Of a stretch of 64,000 nucleotides of DNA, positions 55,894 to 64,000 are shown piece by piece. The notes under the pieces were generated by a model. The model worked only from the letters and a program-made list of their open reading frames with translations, had not been told where the DNA came from and searched no databases. How positions within the stretch are numbered: position 1 is the stretch's first letter; each line of letters starts with the position of its first letter. Both the position numbers and the translations under genes were made by a program. Source of the DNA: Streptococcus sp. S5 (GTDB lineage: Bacteria > Bacillota > Bacilli > Lactobacillales > Streptococcaceae); NCBI RefSeq assembly GCF_034134805.1, contig NZ_CP139419.1:1488001-1552000 (forward strand), written 5' to 3'.

Positions 55894-56274
55894 TTATTTA
55901 AAGACCGCACTGGCTAATGCTTGCTGGATTTCAATGACACTGTTGTCACTCTTGAATTGTAAAACTTCTGAAGGTTCCACTGCTGAAGAGACCCAGATTT
56001 TTAATTCAGCATCCAAATCAAAATGACCGGAAGTTTCTACTGAAAATCGAGAGATGGAGCGATAAGGAAGGGATTTGTAGGAAGTTTTCTTTCCTGTTAC
56101 TCCTTGCTTATCAACCAAGATCAAACGAAACTCTGTAAAGACGATTAAATCACGAATCAAGCTAAAAGCAAGTGTGACTTGCTCTCCCGGCACCAAGATA
56201 TCTTCCAGATCTCTTTCTACTTTATCAACATTCTTTTGAGAGGCATTGCCCATCAAACCACTTAGTAATCCCAT
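55894..56274 (-). CDS. Bacterial PH-domain protein (bPH_1/YvbH-like)
   Basis: The 126-residue protein consists of a short N-terminal helix and a bacterial pleckstrin-homology domain (VPGEQVTLAFSLIRDLIVFTEFRLILVD, SYKSLPYRSISRF). Function is unknown. The second of two adjacent ATG codons is used because the GGAG site then has proper spacing. It sits 40 nt upstream of corA and may be co-transcribed with it. Confidence 0.85.
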   Translation of the reverse strand: MGLLSGLMGNASQKNVDKVERDLEDILVPGEQVTLAFSLIRDLIVFTEFRLILVDKQGVTGKKTSYKSLPYRSISRFSVETSGHFDLDAELKIWVSSAVEPSEVLQFKSDNSVIEIQQALASAVFK

Positions 56275-56354
56275 CATTTCTCCTTTAAAAGCGAAAACAG
56301 ATAAGCTTCCGTTTTCTTATTTCTATTGTTATGGATCAGTTTTGAAAACGTTCC

Positions 56355-57902
56355 TTATCCCATCTTTTCTTCCAACTCAACGTCTGGATACTTGTCCGCA
56401 AACCAGCGGAGGGCAAAGTCGTTTTCAAAGAGGAAGACTGGCTGGTCAAAGCGGTCCTTCGCCAAGATGTTTCGGCTTGAAGACATGCGCTCATCTAAGT
56501 CTTCTGGTTTGATCCAGCGAACGGTCTTTTTACCCATTGGGCTCATGACCACTTCGGCATTGTATTCATTTTCCATCCGGTGCTTAAAGACTTCAAACTG
56601 AAGTTGACCAACGGCACCAAGCATGTATTCACCTGTTTGGTAGTTGGTATAGAGCTGAATAGCTCCTTCTTGCACCAATTGCTCAATCCCTTTGTGGAAG
56701 GATTTTTGCTTCATGACGTTCTTAGCAGACACCTTCATGAAGATTTCAGGCGTAAAGGTTGGCAGGGGTTCAAATTCAAACTTGTTTTTGCCCACTGTCA
56801 AAGTATCTCCAACCTGATAAGTCCCGGTATCGTAAACCCCGATGATGTCTCCTGCTACAGCATTGCTGACATTCTCACGGCTTTCGGCCATAAATTGAGT
56901 GACATTAGAGAGTTTCGCTCCCTTACCAGTACGAGGCAGGTTGACACTCATCCCACGCTCAAATTCACCAGATACGATCCGCACAAAGGCAATCCGGTCA
57001 CGGTGACGAGGGTCCATATTAGCTTGGATTTTAAAGACAAATCCTGAGAAATCCTTGTCATAAGGATCGACCATTTCTCCATCGGTCTTCTTGTGGCCGT
57101 GTGGTTCTGGAGCAAACTTGAGGAAAGTCTCCAAGAAAGTCTGTACCCCAAAGTTGGTCAAAGCGGATCCGAAGAAGACTGGTGTTAATTCACCCGCAAG
57201 GATGGCTTCTTCTGAGAATTCATTTCCAGCTTCTTGCAAGAGTTCGATGTCATCTTTCACCTGCTCGTAGAAAGGATTGTTGGCAAAGAGCTTGTCTCCA
57301 TCTTCTAGACTCGCAAAGCGTTCATCCCCTTTGTAGAGTTCTAAGCGTTGATTATAGAGGTCGTAAAGCCCCTCAAAGGCTTTCCCCATCCCGATCGGCC
57401 AGTTCATTGGGTAACTCGCGATGCCCAAGACTTCTTCCAATTCTTGTAAGAGGTCCAGTGGCTCACGACCGTCACGGTCCAGCTTATTCATAAAGGTAAA
57501 GACGGGAATGCCACGGTGTTTCACAACCTCAAACAATTTCTTGGTTTGGGCCTCAATCCCTTTGGCAGAGTCCACCACCATGACGGCAGCGTCCACCGCC
57601 ATCAAGGTCCGATAAGTATCTTCTGAAAAGTCTTCGTGCCCTGGGGTATCAAGGATATTAACCCGTTTGCCATCATAGTCGAACTGCATAACAGATGAGG
57701 TTACCGAAATCCCACGTTGCTTCTCGATATCCATCCAGTCAGATTTAGCAAAGTTTCCTGTTTTCTTCCCTTTGACGGTACCGGCTTCCCGAATCTCTCC
57801 TCCAAAGTAGAGCAACTGCTCTGTAATCGTCGTTTTACCAGCATCCGGGTGGGAGATAATGGCAAAGGTACGGCGTTTTTTAATTTCTTCTTGTACGTTC
57901 AT
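56355..57902 (-). CDS. prfC: Peptide chain release factor 3
   Basis: RF3 is a GTPase that recycles RF1 and RF2 after termination. The 515-residue protein has G1 [10 protein letters not shown]3 DTPGHEDF, G4 NKLD and the RF3-specific C-terminal domains. The length and the [15 protein letters not shown] effector region are typical. It appears to be transcribed alone. Confidence 0.97.
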   Translation of the reverse strand: MNVQEEIKKRRTFAIISHPDAGKTTITEQLLYFGGEIREAGTVKGKKTGNFAKSDWMDIEKQRGISVTSSVMQFDYDGKRVNILDTPGHEDFSEDTYRTLMAVDAAVMVVDSAKGIEAQTKKLFEVVKHRGIPVFTFMNKLDRDGREPLDLLQELEEVLGIASYPMNWPIGMGKAFEGLYDLYNQRLELYKGDERFASLEDGDKLFANNPFYEQVKDDIELLQEAGNEFSEEAILAGELTPVFFGSALTNFGVQTFLETFLKFAPEPHGHKKTDGEMVDPYDKDFSGFVFKIQANMDPRHRDRIAFVRIVSGEFERGMSVNLPRTGKGAKLSNVTQFMAESRENVSNAVAGDIIGVYDTGTYQVGDTLTVGKNKFEFEPLPTFTPEIFMKVSAKNVMKQKSFHKGIEQLVQEGAIQLYTNYQTGEYMLGAVGQLQFEVFKHRMENEYNAEVVMSPMGKKTVRWIKPEDLDERMSSSRNILAKDRFDQPVFLFENDFALRWFADKYPDVELEEKMG

Positions 57903-58086
57903 ATTCCTAATTCTTTCTCTTTTTATTTTCTGATAAATTTACAAATTCATCTTTACATCGGATCTCTCCTCAATTTCTCTATCTTTTCTATTATAGCGAA
58001 AATAGGCACTTTTTTCAACGATGATTCTTCTTTGAGAGCAAAAAGAAAGACTAAAATCCGTAGATTCTAGTCTAATTCAATCATAT

Positions 58087-58767
58087 TTATTTTCTCACTT
58101 TCACTCGCTCACTTCTGCGACTGAAGAACTGATTAAAGAGTAATAAAGCAAGGGCTAAAATACTGGATACAACCAGATAGTTGAGCCACACCTTATCCCC
58201 TCTCATAATCGGAGGGCGGGCCATCAAGCCGTAATTTCCTCCCGTCAATTGATTGACTCCAACCAGGAATAAATCTAAGGCAAAGGTATAGAGAACAATC
58301 TGACTATTTTTTAATTGGTTTCGATCATACCATCTCAAAAGATAAATCAAGGAATTGATGAGGAGACAGTAATGTCCGAGGAGGAAAGAAAAACTCGTAA
58401 TATGAGGGAAAGTGTAGGGATCAAAGACTGGATAGCCCAAAGCAAAGATGGCTCCACTCACTCCCATCAAGGCAAAGAACTGTTTGCTTTTCCATCGGTC
58501 TGGTAAAAACAAGACCGCAAACATGGCCAAGCGGCAATGGTAAAAAGGTAAGCTATTGGACCATGGAATGTGGTAGGCAAAATACCAAAGATACAAGCAA
58601 ATTAACTGGAAGCCCTGTAAGTATTGAAAACATTTGCGAAATTGCTCATTCTGATAATAGCGAAGTGACATCATAATCGCTGTCACAACGAACAAGACCA
58701 TCACACTATACCAAGTTACTGAAATTGCTGGTGGTGCTGTTGATTCTGTAGTGAAAAAATGATGCAT
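58087..58767 (-). CDS. TIGR02206/YwaF-family membrane protein, copy 1
   Basis: The 226-residue protein has about seven membrane helices. Conserved blocks shared with the next two genes are LPFYHCRLAM, DPYTFPHI and TGGNYGLMARPP. Function of the family is unknown. It is the most diverged of the three tandem copies and has lost the GDHG segment (GDKV instead). It is separated from copy 2 by only 14 nt. Confidence 0.88.
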   Translation of the reverse strand: MHHFFTTESTAPPAISVTWYSVMVLFVVTAIMMSLRYYQNEQFRKCFQYLQGFQLICLYLWYFAYHIPWSNSLPFYHCRLAMFAVLFLPDRWKSKQFFALMGVSGAIFALGYPVFDPYTFPHITSFSFLLGHYCLLINSLIYLLRWYDRNQLKNSQIVLYTFALDLFLVGVNQLTGGNYGLMARPPIMRGDKVWLNYLVVSSILALALLLFNQFFSRRSERVKVRK

Positions 58768-58781
58768 AAAATCTCCTTAGT

Positions 58782-59468
58782 TTAAACAGATTCAGGTATT
58801 CTTCTTTTCTTACTGTACTGAACGATCGTATTGATGAAAATCAGTGTCCCCGTCATGAGAACTGTCACGATCAAATAGTTGAACACAAGGCCATGGTCAC
58901 CTATGACAGGAGGCCGACGCATAAAGCCGTAGTTTCCACCTGTTGCGAGATTCGCAAGCTGAATAATGGCATTGATCCCAACAGTCATCTGACAGATTTT
59001 CCAAACAGCCCCTTCTTCCACCTGGTAGGATTGAACCAGATAGATCAAACAGTTGGCCAAGAGAGCCCAGTGACCAAAGACATTGTTGATCGAAGATACG
59101 TGAGGAAAAGGGTAGGGATAAAAAACAGGATGAACCAAGGCCATAATGGAGCCAAAGACTCCCACGAGGGCAAAATATTGTTTGAAGCTGCCCTTGGGAG
59201 CCAAAAGAATGATCCACATGGCCATCCGACTATGATAGAAGGGAAGACTCTCTGAAAGAGGCAAGCGAGCAGCTAGATACCAAGAGTTGATAATGAGCAA
59301 CTGGATCAACTGCCCCCAATACCAAAAGTTTTGATAGCCTTTAGAATGAGCAAATCGAATGGACAGAACTCCCACTACCACCAATGAAGTCGGCAATAAG
59401 AAATACCAGACCCCCAATTGAGGAGGGGCCGTTGGTTGACTGGTGAAAAATAAGTCCCAAAGTGTCAT
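58782..59468 (-). CDS. TIGR02206/YwaF-family membrane protein, copy 2
   Basis: The 228-residue protein has the same fold and blocks: LPFYHSRMAM, YPYPFPHV, TGGNYGFMRRPPVIGDHG. It is closer to copy 3 than to copy 1, notably in the N-terminus MTLWDLFFTSQ. The three genes form one probable operon on the minus strand. Confidence 0.88.
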   Translation of the reverse strand: MTLWDLFFTSQPTAPPQLGVWYFLLPTSLVVVGVLSIRFAHSKGYQNFWYWGQLIQLLIINSWYLAARLPLSESLPFYHSRMAMWIILLAPKGSFKQYFALVGVFGSIMALVHPVFYPYPFPHVSSINNVFGHWALLANCLIYLVQSYQVEEGAVWKICQMTVGINAIIQLANLATGGNYGFMRRPPVIGDHGLVFNYLIVTVLMTGTLIFINTIVQYSKKRRIPESV

Positions 59469-59493
59469 GATTTCTTTCCCTTATCTGCTCTTT

Positions 59494-60195
59494 TTATTCT
59501 GAACGCGAAACGATATTCTCTTCGACCATCTTGTATTTGTATTTATAGCGTTGATTGACCAAGCAAATACCGGCCACCATCACGATGCTGACCAAGAGGT
59601 AGTTCAAAAGAGCACCGTGGTCTCCAATGATTGGTGGACGCTTTAAGAAGCCGTAATCTCCACTGGTCAAAAGGTTGACCAAAAAGATGACTGCATTCAT
59701 TCCAAAAGTGATCTTAACAATTCGTAAGCTGTCTTGTTTTTCCGACTGATAAAAATCTTGCAGGTAAATCAAACTATTGGCAAACAAGGCCCAGTGACTA
59801 AAAATCAGATTGAGCACGGTAATATGGGGGAATGGGAAGGGGTCAAAGGCTGGATAAACCAAGGCCGCAATGGATCCTAGAACTCCCAACAAGGCAAAAT
59901 ATTGCTTGATATAGGTTCCTCTCGGAGCAAAGAGGATCGCAAGCATGGCCAAGCGACAATGATAAAAAGGCAAATTATCTGTCAAAGGCATGTGGGCTAG
60001 AATATACCAAGCATTGATGGTCAAAACTTGAATCAATTGTGCCCAGTACCAAAAGCGCTGGTAGCTTTTTGACTGCGCATATTTGATAGAAAAGTAGCCA
60101 ACCACCAACAAGGAAACTGGTAGGAAAAAGTACCTGAGTCCAAACTCAGGCGGGGCTGATTTTTGGTTCGTAAACAATAAATCCCAAAGTGTCAT
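59494..60195 (-). CDS. TIGR02206/YwaF-family membrane protein, copy 3
   Basis: The 233-residue protein begins MTLWDLLFTNQ and has LPFYHCRLAM, DPFPFPHI and TSGDYGFLKRPPIIGDHG. It is the first gene of the tandem set and follows the Nudix gene by 30 nt. The conserved His, Arg and Asp residues lie at helix ends and suggest a functional site rather than pure scaffolding, which is an inference. Confidence 0.88.
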   Translation of the reverse strand: MTLWDLLFTNQKSAPPEFGLRYFFLPVSLLVVGYFSIKYAQSKSYQRFWYWAQLIQVLTINAWYILAHMPLTDNLPFYHCRLAMLAILFAPRGTYIKQYFALLGVLGSIAALVYPAFDPFPFPHITVLNLIFSHWALFANSLIYLQDFYQSEKQDSLRIVKITFGMNAVIFLVNLLTSGDYGFLKRPPIIGDHGALLNYLLVSIVMVAGICLVNQRYKYKYKMVEENIVSRSE

Positions 60196-60225
60196 TTTTA
60201 TATCCCTTTAATTTATAGATCGTTT

Positions 60226-60837
60226 TTAATCACAATACAAATCTCGTTTCCCATCATAAACCTCCCAAAGGAAATTCAATTGTTCTTCTGTATTGCGCTT
60301 GGTAGAAAGAGCAGGCATCTTCTCTCTCTCAAAAAATGCAAGATCGGAAATTTCCTGATTCTGTTGAAAACTTCCAGCCAGCAATTCACATTCAAATACC
60401 AATTTCACATATTGGCGGCTTTGCAATTGGTAGCGATTGGTATCAAATACTGCCAACAAGCGATTGACACGTGCTACATAGCCCGTTTCTTCTTGGATTT
60501 CCTTTAAAATATTTTCTTTAGGAGAATAGCCAACCTCACCAAAACCACCCGGCAAAGCCCAGGTCTCTTCTCCCTGACCTTTCACCAGACAAAGTTTTCT
60601 ATCTTTGACAATCCAAGCCCTAACATCAATTAAGGGGGTGTCATAATAGTTTGTCGGTCGAAACAAATCCGATAATTCTTGTGAATTCAGATCAGTCGTT
60701 TCTCTCACAAGATCCTGTAAAATTTCACGAATATCCTGGTAGCGCTCTTGATCAAATGGATCTTTTGAGAAGGCTAAGCCTGTATTAGTGATTGAAATCA
60801 AGCGCTGAATGTTCTTCAGTACATTATTACTCGCCAT
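60226..60837 (-). CDS. Nudix hydrolase with N-terminal helical domain
   Basis: The 203-residue protein has a helical N-terminal part (about residues 1-65) and a Nudix box GGFGEVGYSPKENILKEIQE followed by ETGY, fitting GX5EX7REUXEEXGU with one conservative change (KE for RE). The architecture matches YjhB-like ADP-ribose/NADH-type pyrophosphatases; the substrate is not known. The start overlaps murF by 11 nt. Confidence 0.88.
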   Translation of the reverse strand: MASNNVLKNIQRLISITNTGLAFSKDPFDQERYQDIREILQDLVRETTDLNSQELSDLFRPTNYYDTPLIDVRAWIVKDRKLCLVKGQGEETWALPGGFGEVGYSPKENILKEIQEETGYVARVNRLLAVFDTNRYQLQSRQYVKLVFECELLAGSFQQNQEISDLAFFEREKMPALSTKRNTEEQLNFLWEVYDGKRDLYCD

Positions 60838-62197
60838 TCTCCAATTCCTCTACCAATTTGGCTAGATTCATGGAATTGCTTCCCTTGATGAGGATTTGGT
60901 CCTGCTCTTTTAAGCTTTCCTTGACTTGTTTGACCAAGTCCTCAAACTGGTCTTCCTCAGCGGTCTTTTTGAAATAATAGACATGTCCGAGTGGGAACAT
61001 CTGGCTCGCTAATTGAGCCAAGCCCGCAATGTCTTGACCGTAGAAAATCACCGTATCCAAGACATCAGGCGACAGGCTGAGGATCATTTGGTTGTGCAGA
61101 TCAATGGATTGCTCCCCTAGTTCTTTCATATCTGCCAGGACAGCTAATTTTCGACCATTTGGATTAGCAGGAATAGTCGAGAAAGTTTCTAAGATTAGGC
61201 GCATAGCCGTTGGATTGGCATTGTAGACATCGGATAGGATATCCGCTCCGTTACTGGCCTTCTTCCATTCTGTCCGGTTGCGCGTTAATTGCAAGGTTTC
61301 AAAACTATCACGAATCGCAGCCTCACTCACTCCTTCTTTCAAAGCAACATAAGCTGCGATCATAGCATTGGTCGCATTGTATTTTCCTGTTACCGGAAGA
61401 TCGATAGCTTCTTCTAAGAAATTCGCTCGGAAAGTTAAGCTATCCTTTCGCTCAATTAACTCAGTAATAAAAATCTCCTCGTCTGGCCCAAAGCGAACGA
61501 CTGTTTGATTTTCAGGGAGGTAGGCATTGACGATCGGATCAGCTGGAACTACCAGAAGGCCACCTTCTGGCATCCCGTCCGCAATCTGGAGTTTTCCTTT
61601 TGCGATCTCACTTCGATCTTTGAAGAATTCCAAATGGGCTTCCCCAATCAAGGTGACAATAGCAGCTTTTGGATGCGCCAGTTCTGACAAGAGATGGATA
61701 TCTCCTAGATGGTCTTGCCCCATTTCAAGGACCAGTTTGTCCGTCCCTTCTGGCATATGCAAAACCGTATAAGGAAGACCAATTTCGTTATTATAGTTTC
61801 CTTGTGTTTTATAGGTCAGGTAGGTGGTGGACAAAAGCTGTGCCAACATATCTTTTGTGGTGGTTTTACCATTTGACCCCGTCACTGCAAAAACATCTAC
61901 TTTTGTCTTTTGAAGATAGGCTGCAGCAAGTGTTTGAAAAGCGCTCAGCACATCTTCCACCAAAATATAAGGGTGGCCTTCTACCACTTTCTCTGAAAAA
62001 GTGGCTACGGCTCCATTTTCAAAAGCAGTCTCAATAAAGTCATGACCATCACGCGCTCCCTTTAAAGGAACAAACAGGTCTCCAGGCCCAATCAATCGGC
62101 TGTCAAATTCCGGCTTGACGAGGGCCACATCTTCAAATTGGCTGATATCATTTTTTGCATGTACTAGATGAGCAACTTCATGTAATGTGAGATTCAT
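60827..62197 (-). CDS. murF: UDP-N-acetylmuramoyl-tripeptide--D-alanyl-D-alanine ligase
   Basis: MurF adds D-Ala-D-Ala to the UDP-MurNAc tripeptide. The 456-residue protein has the ATP site GSNGKTTTKDML, LEMGQDHLGDIHLL, and YNANPTAM. It follows ddl, which makes its dipeptide substrate, in the usual streptococcal order. Confidence 0.96.
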   Translation of the reverse strand: MNLTLHEVAHLVHAKNDISQFEDVALVKPEFDSRLIGPGDLFVPLKGARDGHDFIETAFENGAVATFSEKVVEGHPYILVEDVLSAFQTLAAAYLQKTKVDVFAVTGSNGKTTTKDMLAQLLSTTYLTYKTQGNYNNEIGLPYTVLHMPEGTDKLVLEMGQDHLGDIHLLSELAHPKAAIVTLIGEAHLEFFKDRSEIAKGKLQIADGMPEGGLLVVPADPIVNAYLPENQTVVRFGPDEEIFITELIERKDSLTFRANFLEEAIDLPVTGKYNATNAMIAAYVALKEGVSEAAIRDSFETLQLTRNRTEWKKASNGADILSDVYNANPTAMRLILETFSTIPANPNGRKLAVLADMKELGEQSIDLHNQMILSLSPDVLDTVIFYGQDIAGLAQLASQMFPLGHVYYFKKTAEEDQFEDLVKQVKESLKEQDQILIKGSNSMNLAKLVEELENGE

Positions 62198-62282
62198 ATC
62201 CGACTCCTCAGTTCTCCGTAACGTCCTCTAAGATTTGGACGCTCCTATCAAATTCTTCTCATTATACCATATTCTAGACCAC

Positions 62283-62313
62283 AAAAAAAGTGGCTGGGAC
62301 AGAAGTCCTAGCC
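62283..62313 (-). terminator. Terminator after ddl, at the end of the BOX-like element
   Basis: GGCTGGGAC (62292-62300), loop AGAA and GTCCTAGCC (62305-62313) pair. On the minus strand the hairpin is followed by seven T. Confidence 0.75.
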
Positions 62314-62518
62314 TCTTGATTGTTTTTGGATTGTCGAGCAAGACGCAGTGGTTGAGTGCTCAAAGCACTGCTTTGAGGTGGTAGATAGGACTTGCTAAGC
62401 AAGTTTCCTAAGTAGTTGTTCGCTTTTCAAGTTTCAAAGATGCCCTACTCAACTGTGCGGAGGTGGGACGACGAAATCGAATTCTAACGAATTACCGATT
62501 TCTGTCCCACTCTCTCTT
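62285..62518 (-). repeat. BOX-like multi-hairpin intergenic element
   Basis: The element fills the gap between ddl and murF. Its ends are inverted (GGGACAGAA near 62296 and TTCTGTCCC near 62500). Inside are perfect hairpins CTCAAAGC/GCTTTGAG and ACTTGCT/AGCAAGT, plus GAAATCG/CGATTTC near the right end. On the minus strand the segment with CTATCTACCACCTCAAAGCA resembles the boxB/boxC modules of streptococcal BOX elements. It carries no open frame of interest. Confidence 0.7.
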
Positions 62519-62521
62519 TTC

Positions 62522-63568
62522 TTACAACAAATGCGCTTCGTGTTTTTGGAAGACTTCTTTTCCAAGCTCTACTAACTTGGTGATCAAATCTGTATAGTTG
62601 AGTCCCATATTGTCCCAAAGCAAAGGATACATAGACCATTGGGTAAATCCAGGCATGGTATTGAGTTCGTTTAGGAAGATTTCTCCTTTATCCGTATAGA
62701 AGAAATCACAACGCGCCAAGCCAAGTCCACCGATCGCACGGAAAGCTTTTTCTGCGTTGGTCCGCATGGTGTTCACAACCTCAGGGTCCAATTGGGCTGG
62801 AATGGCCATGGTAATTTTATTGTCAATGTATTTGGCATCGTAATCATAGAAGGCCACATCTTTCACAACTTCACCTGGTAAGGTACTCTTCACATCATAG
62901 TTGCCAAGGAGGCCGACTTCGATCTCACGCGCATTGACCCCTTGTTCTACTAAGATACGACTGTCGTATTTAAAAGCTAATGCGAGAGCGGCCCGAAGTT
63001 CTGTTTGGTTTTCAGATTTTGAAATTCCTACACTAGATCCCATATTGGATGGTTTGGTAAAGACGGGATAAGAGAGAGTGGCTTCAATTGTAGCAATTTT
63101 CTCATCTAGGTCATCACCTTCCACTACAGCTACATAAGGAACTTGTGGAATCCCTGCAGATTCCAAAACTCGTTTGGTTGTGATCTTGTCCATTGCCACA
63201 CTGGAAGCCAAGATGCCACAGCCGACATAAGGCATTTTCAAAACTTCCAAGAATCCTTGAATAGAACCATCTTCTCCCATCGGTCCATGAAGAACTGGAA
63301 AGACAACTGCTCCTTCCTTGTAGATCGCTGATGGTGCCACTTTTTTAGACCAGTCTACTGTCTCGTTGGTCATCAATTTCTCACCATCTGCTGGCTTCTC
63401 TTCAAAAGCTTGCGTCTGGATGAAATCTCCTGACTGCGTAATAAAATAGGTTTGAACCGAAAATGCTTGGTAATCAATCGCGCGCATCACACTTTCAGCT
63501 GAAAGAACAGATACTTCACGTTCTGCACTACGTCCACCATACAACAGGATTAAGTCTTGTTTACTCAT
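62522..63568 (-). CDS. ddl: D-alanine--D-alanine ligase
   Basis: Ddl joins two D-Ala residues for peptidoglycan synthesis. The 348-residue protein has [41 protein letters not shown], the ATP-grasp core and [11 protein letters not shown]. It is followed by the BOX-like element and murF. Confidence 0.97.
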   Translation of the reverse strand: MSKQDLILLYGGRSAEREVSVLSAESVMRAIDYQAFSVQTYFITQSGDFIQTQAFEEKPADGEKLMTNETVDWSKKVAPSAIYKEGAVVFPVLHGPMGEDGSIQGFLEVLKMPYVGCGILASSVAMDKITTKRVLESAGIPQVPYVAVVEGDDLDEKIATIEATLSYPVFTKPSNMGSSVGISKSENQTELRAALALAFKYDSRILVEQGVNAREIEVGLLGNYDVKSTLPGEVVKDVAFYDYDAKYIDNKITMAIPAQLDPEVVNTMRTNAEKAFRAIGGLGLARCDFFYTDKGEIFLNELNTMPGFTQWSMYPLLWDNMGLNYTDLITKLVELGKEVFQKHEAHLL

Positions 63569-63644
63569 AGTTTCTCCCTAATTGTTCCCTTGATTTCTTA
63601 CTTGATAGTATACCACAATGATAGCCCTTTCGAAAGAACTTCTC

Positions 63645-64000
63645 TTATAATTCTGTCCGATTTTCGATCGCACGAAGCAAGGTCACTTCGTCCGCATACT
63701 CGATATCGGCTCCAACTGCCAGACCACGTGCCAAACGGGTTACTTTGATCCCTGCAGGTTTGAGCACGCGCGAGATATACATAGATGTCGCTTCCCCGTC
63801 TGCTGTCGCATTGGTCGCAACAATGACCTCTGTGACTGTTCCATCCATCAAGCGACCAATCAAAGTCTTGAGATTGATGTCATCGGGTCCCACGCCATTC
63901 ATGGGCGAGATCAAGCCATGCAAGACATGATAGCGACCATGGTATTCCTGGATATTTTCCATAGCAGATACATCCCGGCTATCTTCTACAACCAGAATGA
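63645..64000 (-). CDS. recR: Recombination protein RecR, 3' part
   Basis: The frame runs off the right edge of the window, leaving 118 complete codons at the C-terminal side. The Toprim domain is visible ([15 protein letters not shown], then [15 protein letters not shown] and [16 protein letters not shown]) together with the C-terminal [15 protein letters not shown] motif. RecR works with RecO and RecF in gap repair. recR-ddl-murF is the normal streptococcal order. The ATG at 63962 is internal, not the start. Confidence 0.95.
   Translation of the reverse strand, partial: ILVVEDSRDVSAMENIQEYHGRYHVLHGLISPMNGVGPDDINLKTLIGRLMDGTVTEVIVATNATADGEATSMYISRVLKPAGIKVTRLARGLAVGADIEYADEVTLLRAIENRTEL

Noticed and set aside
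63645..63962. A short 105-residue version of RecR starting at 63962.
   Set aside because: The frame continues upstream with the conserved Toprim segment to the window edge, so this ATG is internal.

Overview
The window is ordinary chromosome of a low-GC Gram-positive coccus. Gene content and order point to an oral Streptococcus of the mitis/sanguinis group. The evidence is a YSIRK-type IgA1 protease/Zmp with an N-terminal LPQTG, an arcABCDT arginine deiminase locus with flp and argR, a class Ib ribonucleotide reductase operon with an extra small gene between nrdE and nrdF, the coiA-pepF-methyltransferase-prsA block, and comEA-comEC behind a SigX box. The species cannot be fixed from the sequence alone.

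Layout. 1-3348: truncated M26 metalloprotease (minus). 3583-9236: glgBCDA glycogen operon (minus) behind a CcpA site. 9565-11566: ptsHI (minus). 12031-15907: nrdH-nrdE-small gene-nrdF (plus) behind a pair of NrdR boxes. 15940-16180: first copy of a structured repeat. 16282-19628: T-box leader, LOR-family gene and alaS (minus). 19664-24882: prsA, O-methyltransferase, pepF, coiA and a lipoprotein (minus). 25050-28535: MFS permease, dacA, nagB (minus). 28661-30353: small membrane protein, queA, argR (plus). 30385-30645: second copy of the repeat. 30668-37943: arcT, D, C, B, A and flp (minus). 38103-47091: serine hydrolase, HerA-like ATPase, sodA, holA, DUF805 protein, comEC, comEA, plsC (minus). 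47267-51307: P-type ATPase (plus), lipoprotein (minus), methyltransferase and GIY-YIG protein (plus). 51324-57902: galM, cshA, corA, PH-domain protein, prfC (minus), with several noncoding elements in the gaps. 58087-64000: three tandem YwaF-like membrane proteins, Nudix hydrolase, murF, ddl and the 3' part of recR (minus).

The genes form a sugar/arginine energy and stress set. PTS general proteins (HPr with Ser46) and CcpA sites at glg, nagB and arc tie glycogen storage, amino-sugar use and the ADI pathway to carbon catabolite control. dNTP supply, tRNA-Ala charging and competence each carry their own recognisable control element: NrdR boxes, a T-box and a cin-box.

The least explained material is noncoding. 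It comprises (i) a two-copy, cloverleaf-like intergenic repeat with compensatory base changes, each copy at a convergent gene end between duplicated terminator hairpins; (ii) a 255-nt structured transcript candidate at 54692-54946 with a consensus-like promoter and terminator; (iii) a 157-nt transcript candidate at 52367-52523 carrying two anti-Shine-Dalgarno CTCCTTAT motifs; (iv) a 312-nt structured cshA leader ending in an intrinsic terminator; and (v) three genes whose extended -10 box sits 6-7 nt before the ATG, predicting leaderless mRNAs. No tRNA, rRNA, CRISPR array, insertion sequence or prophage was seen.
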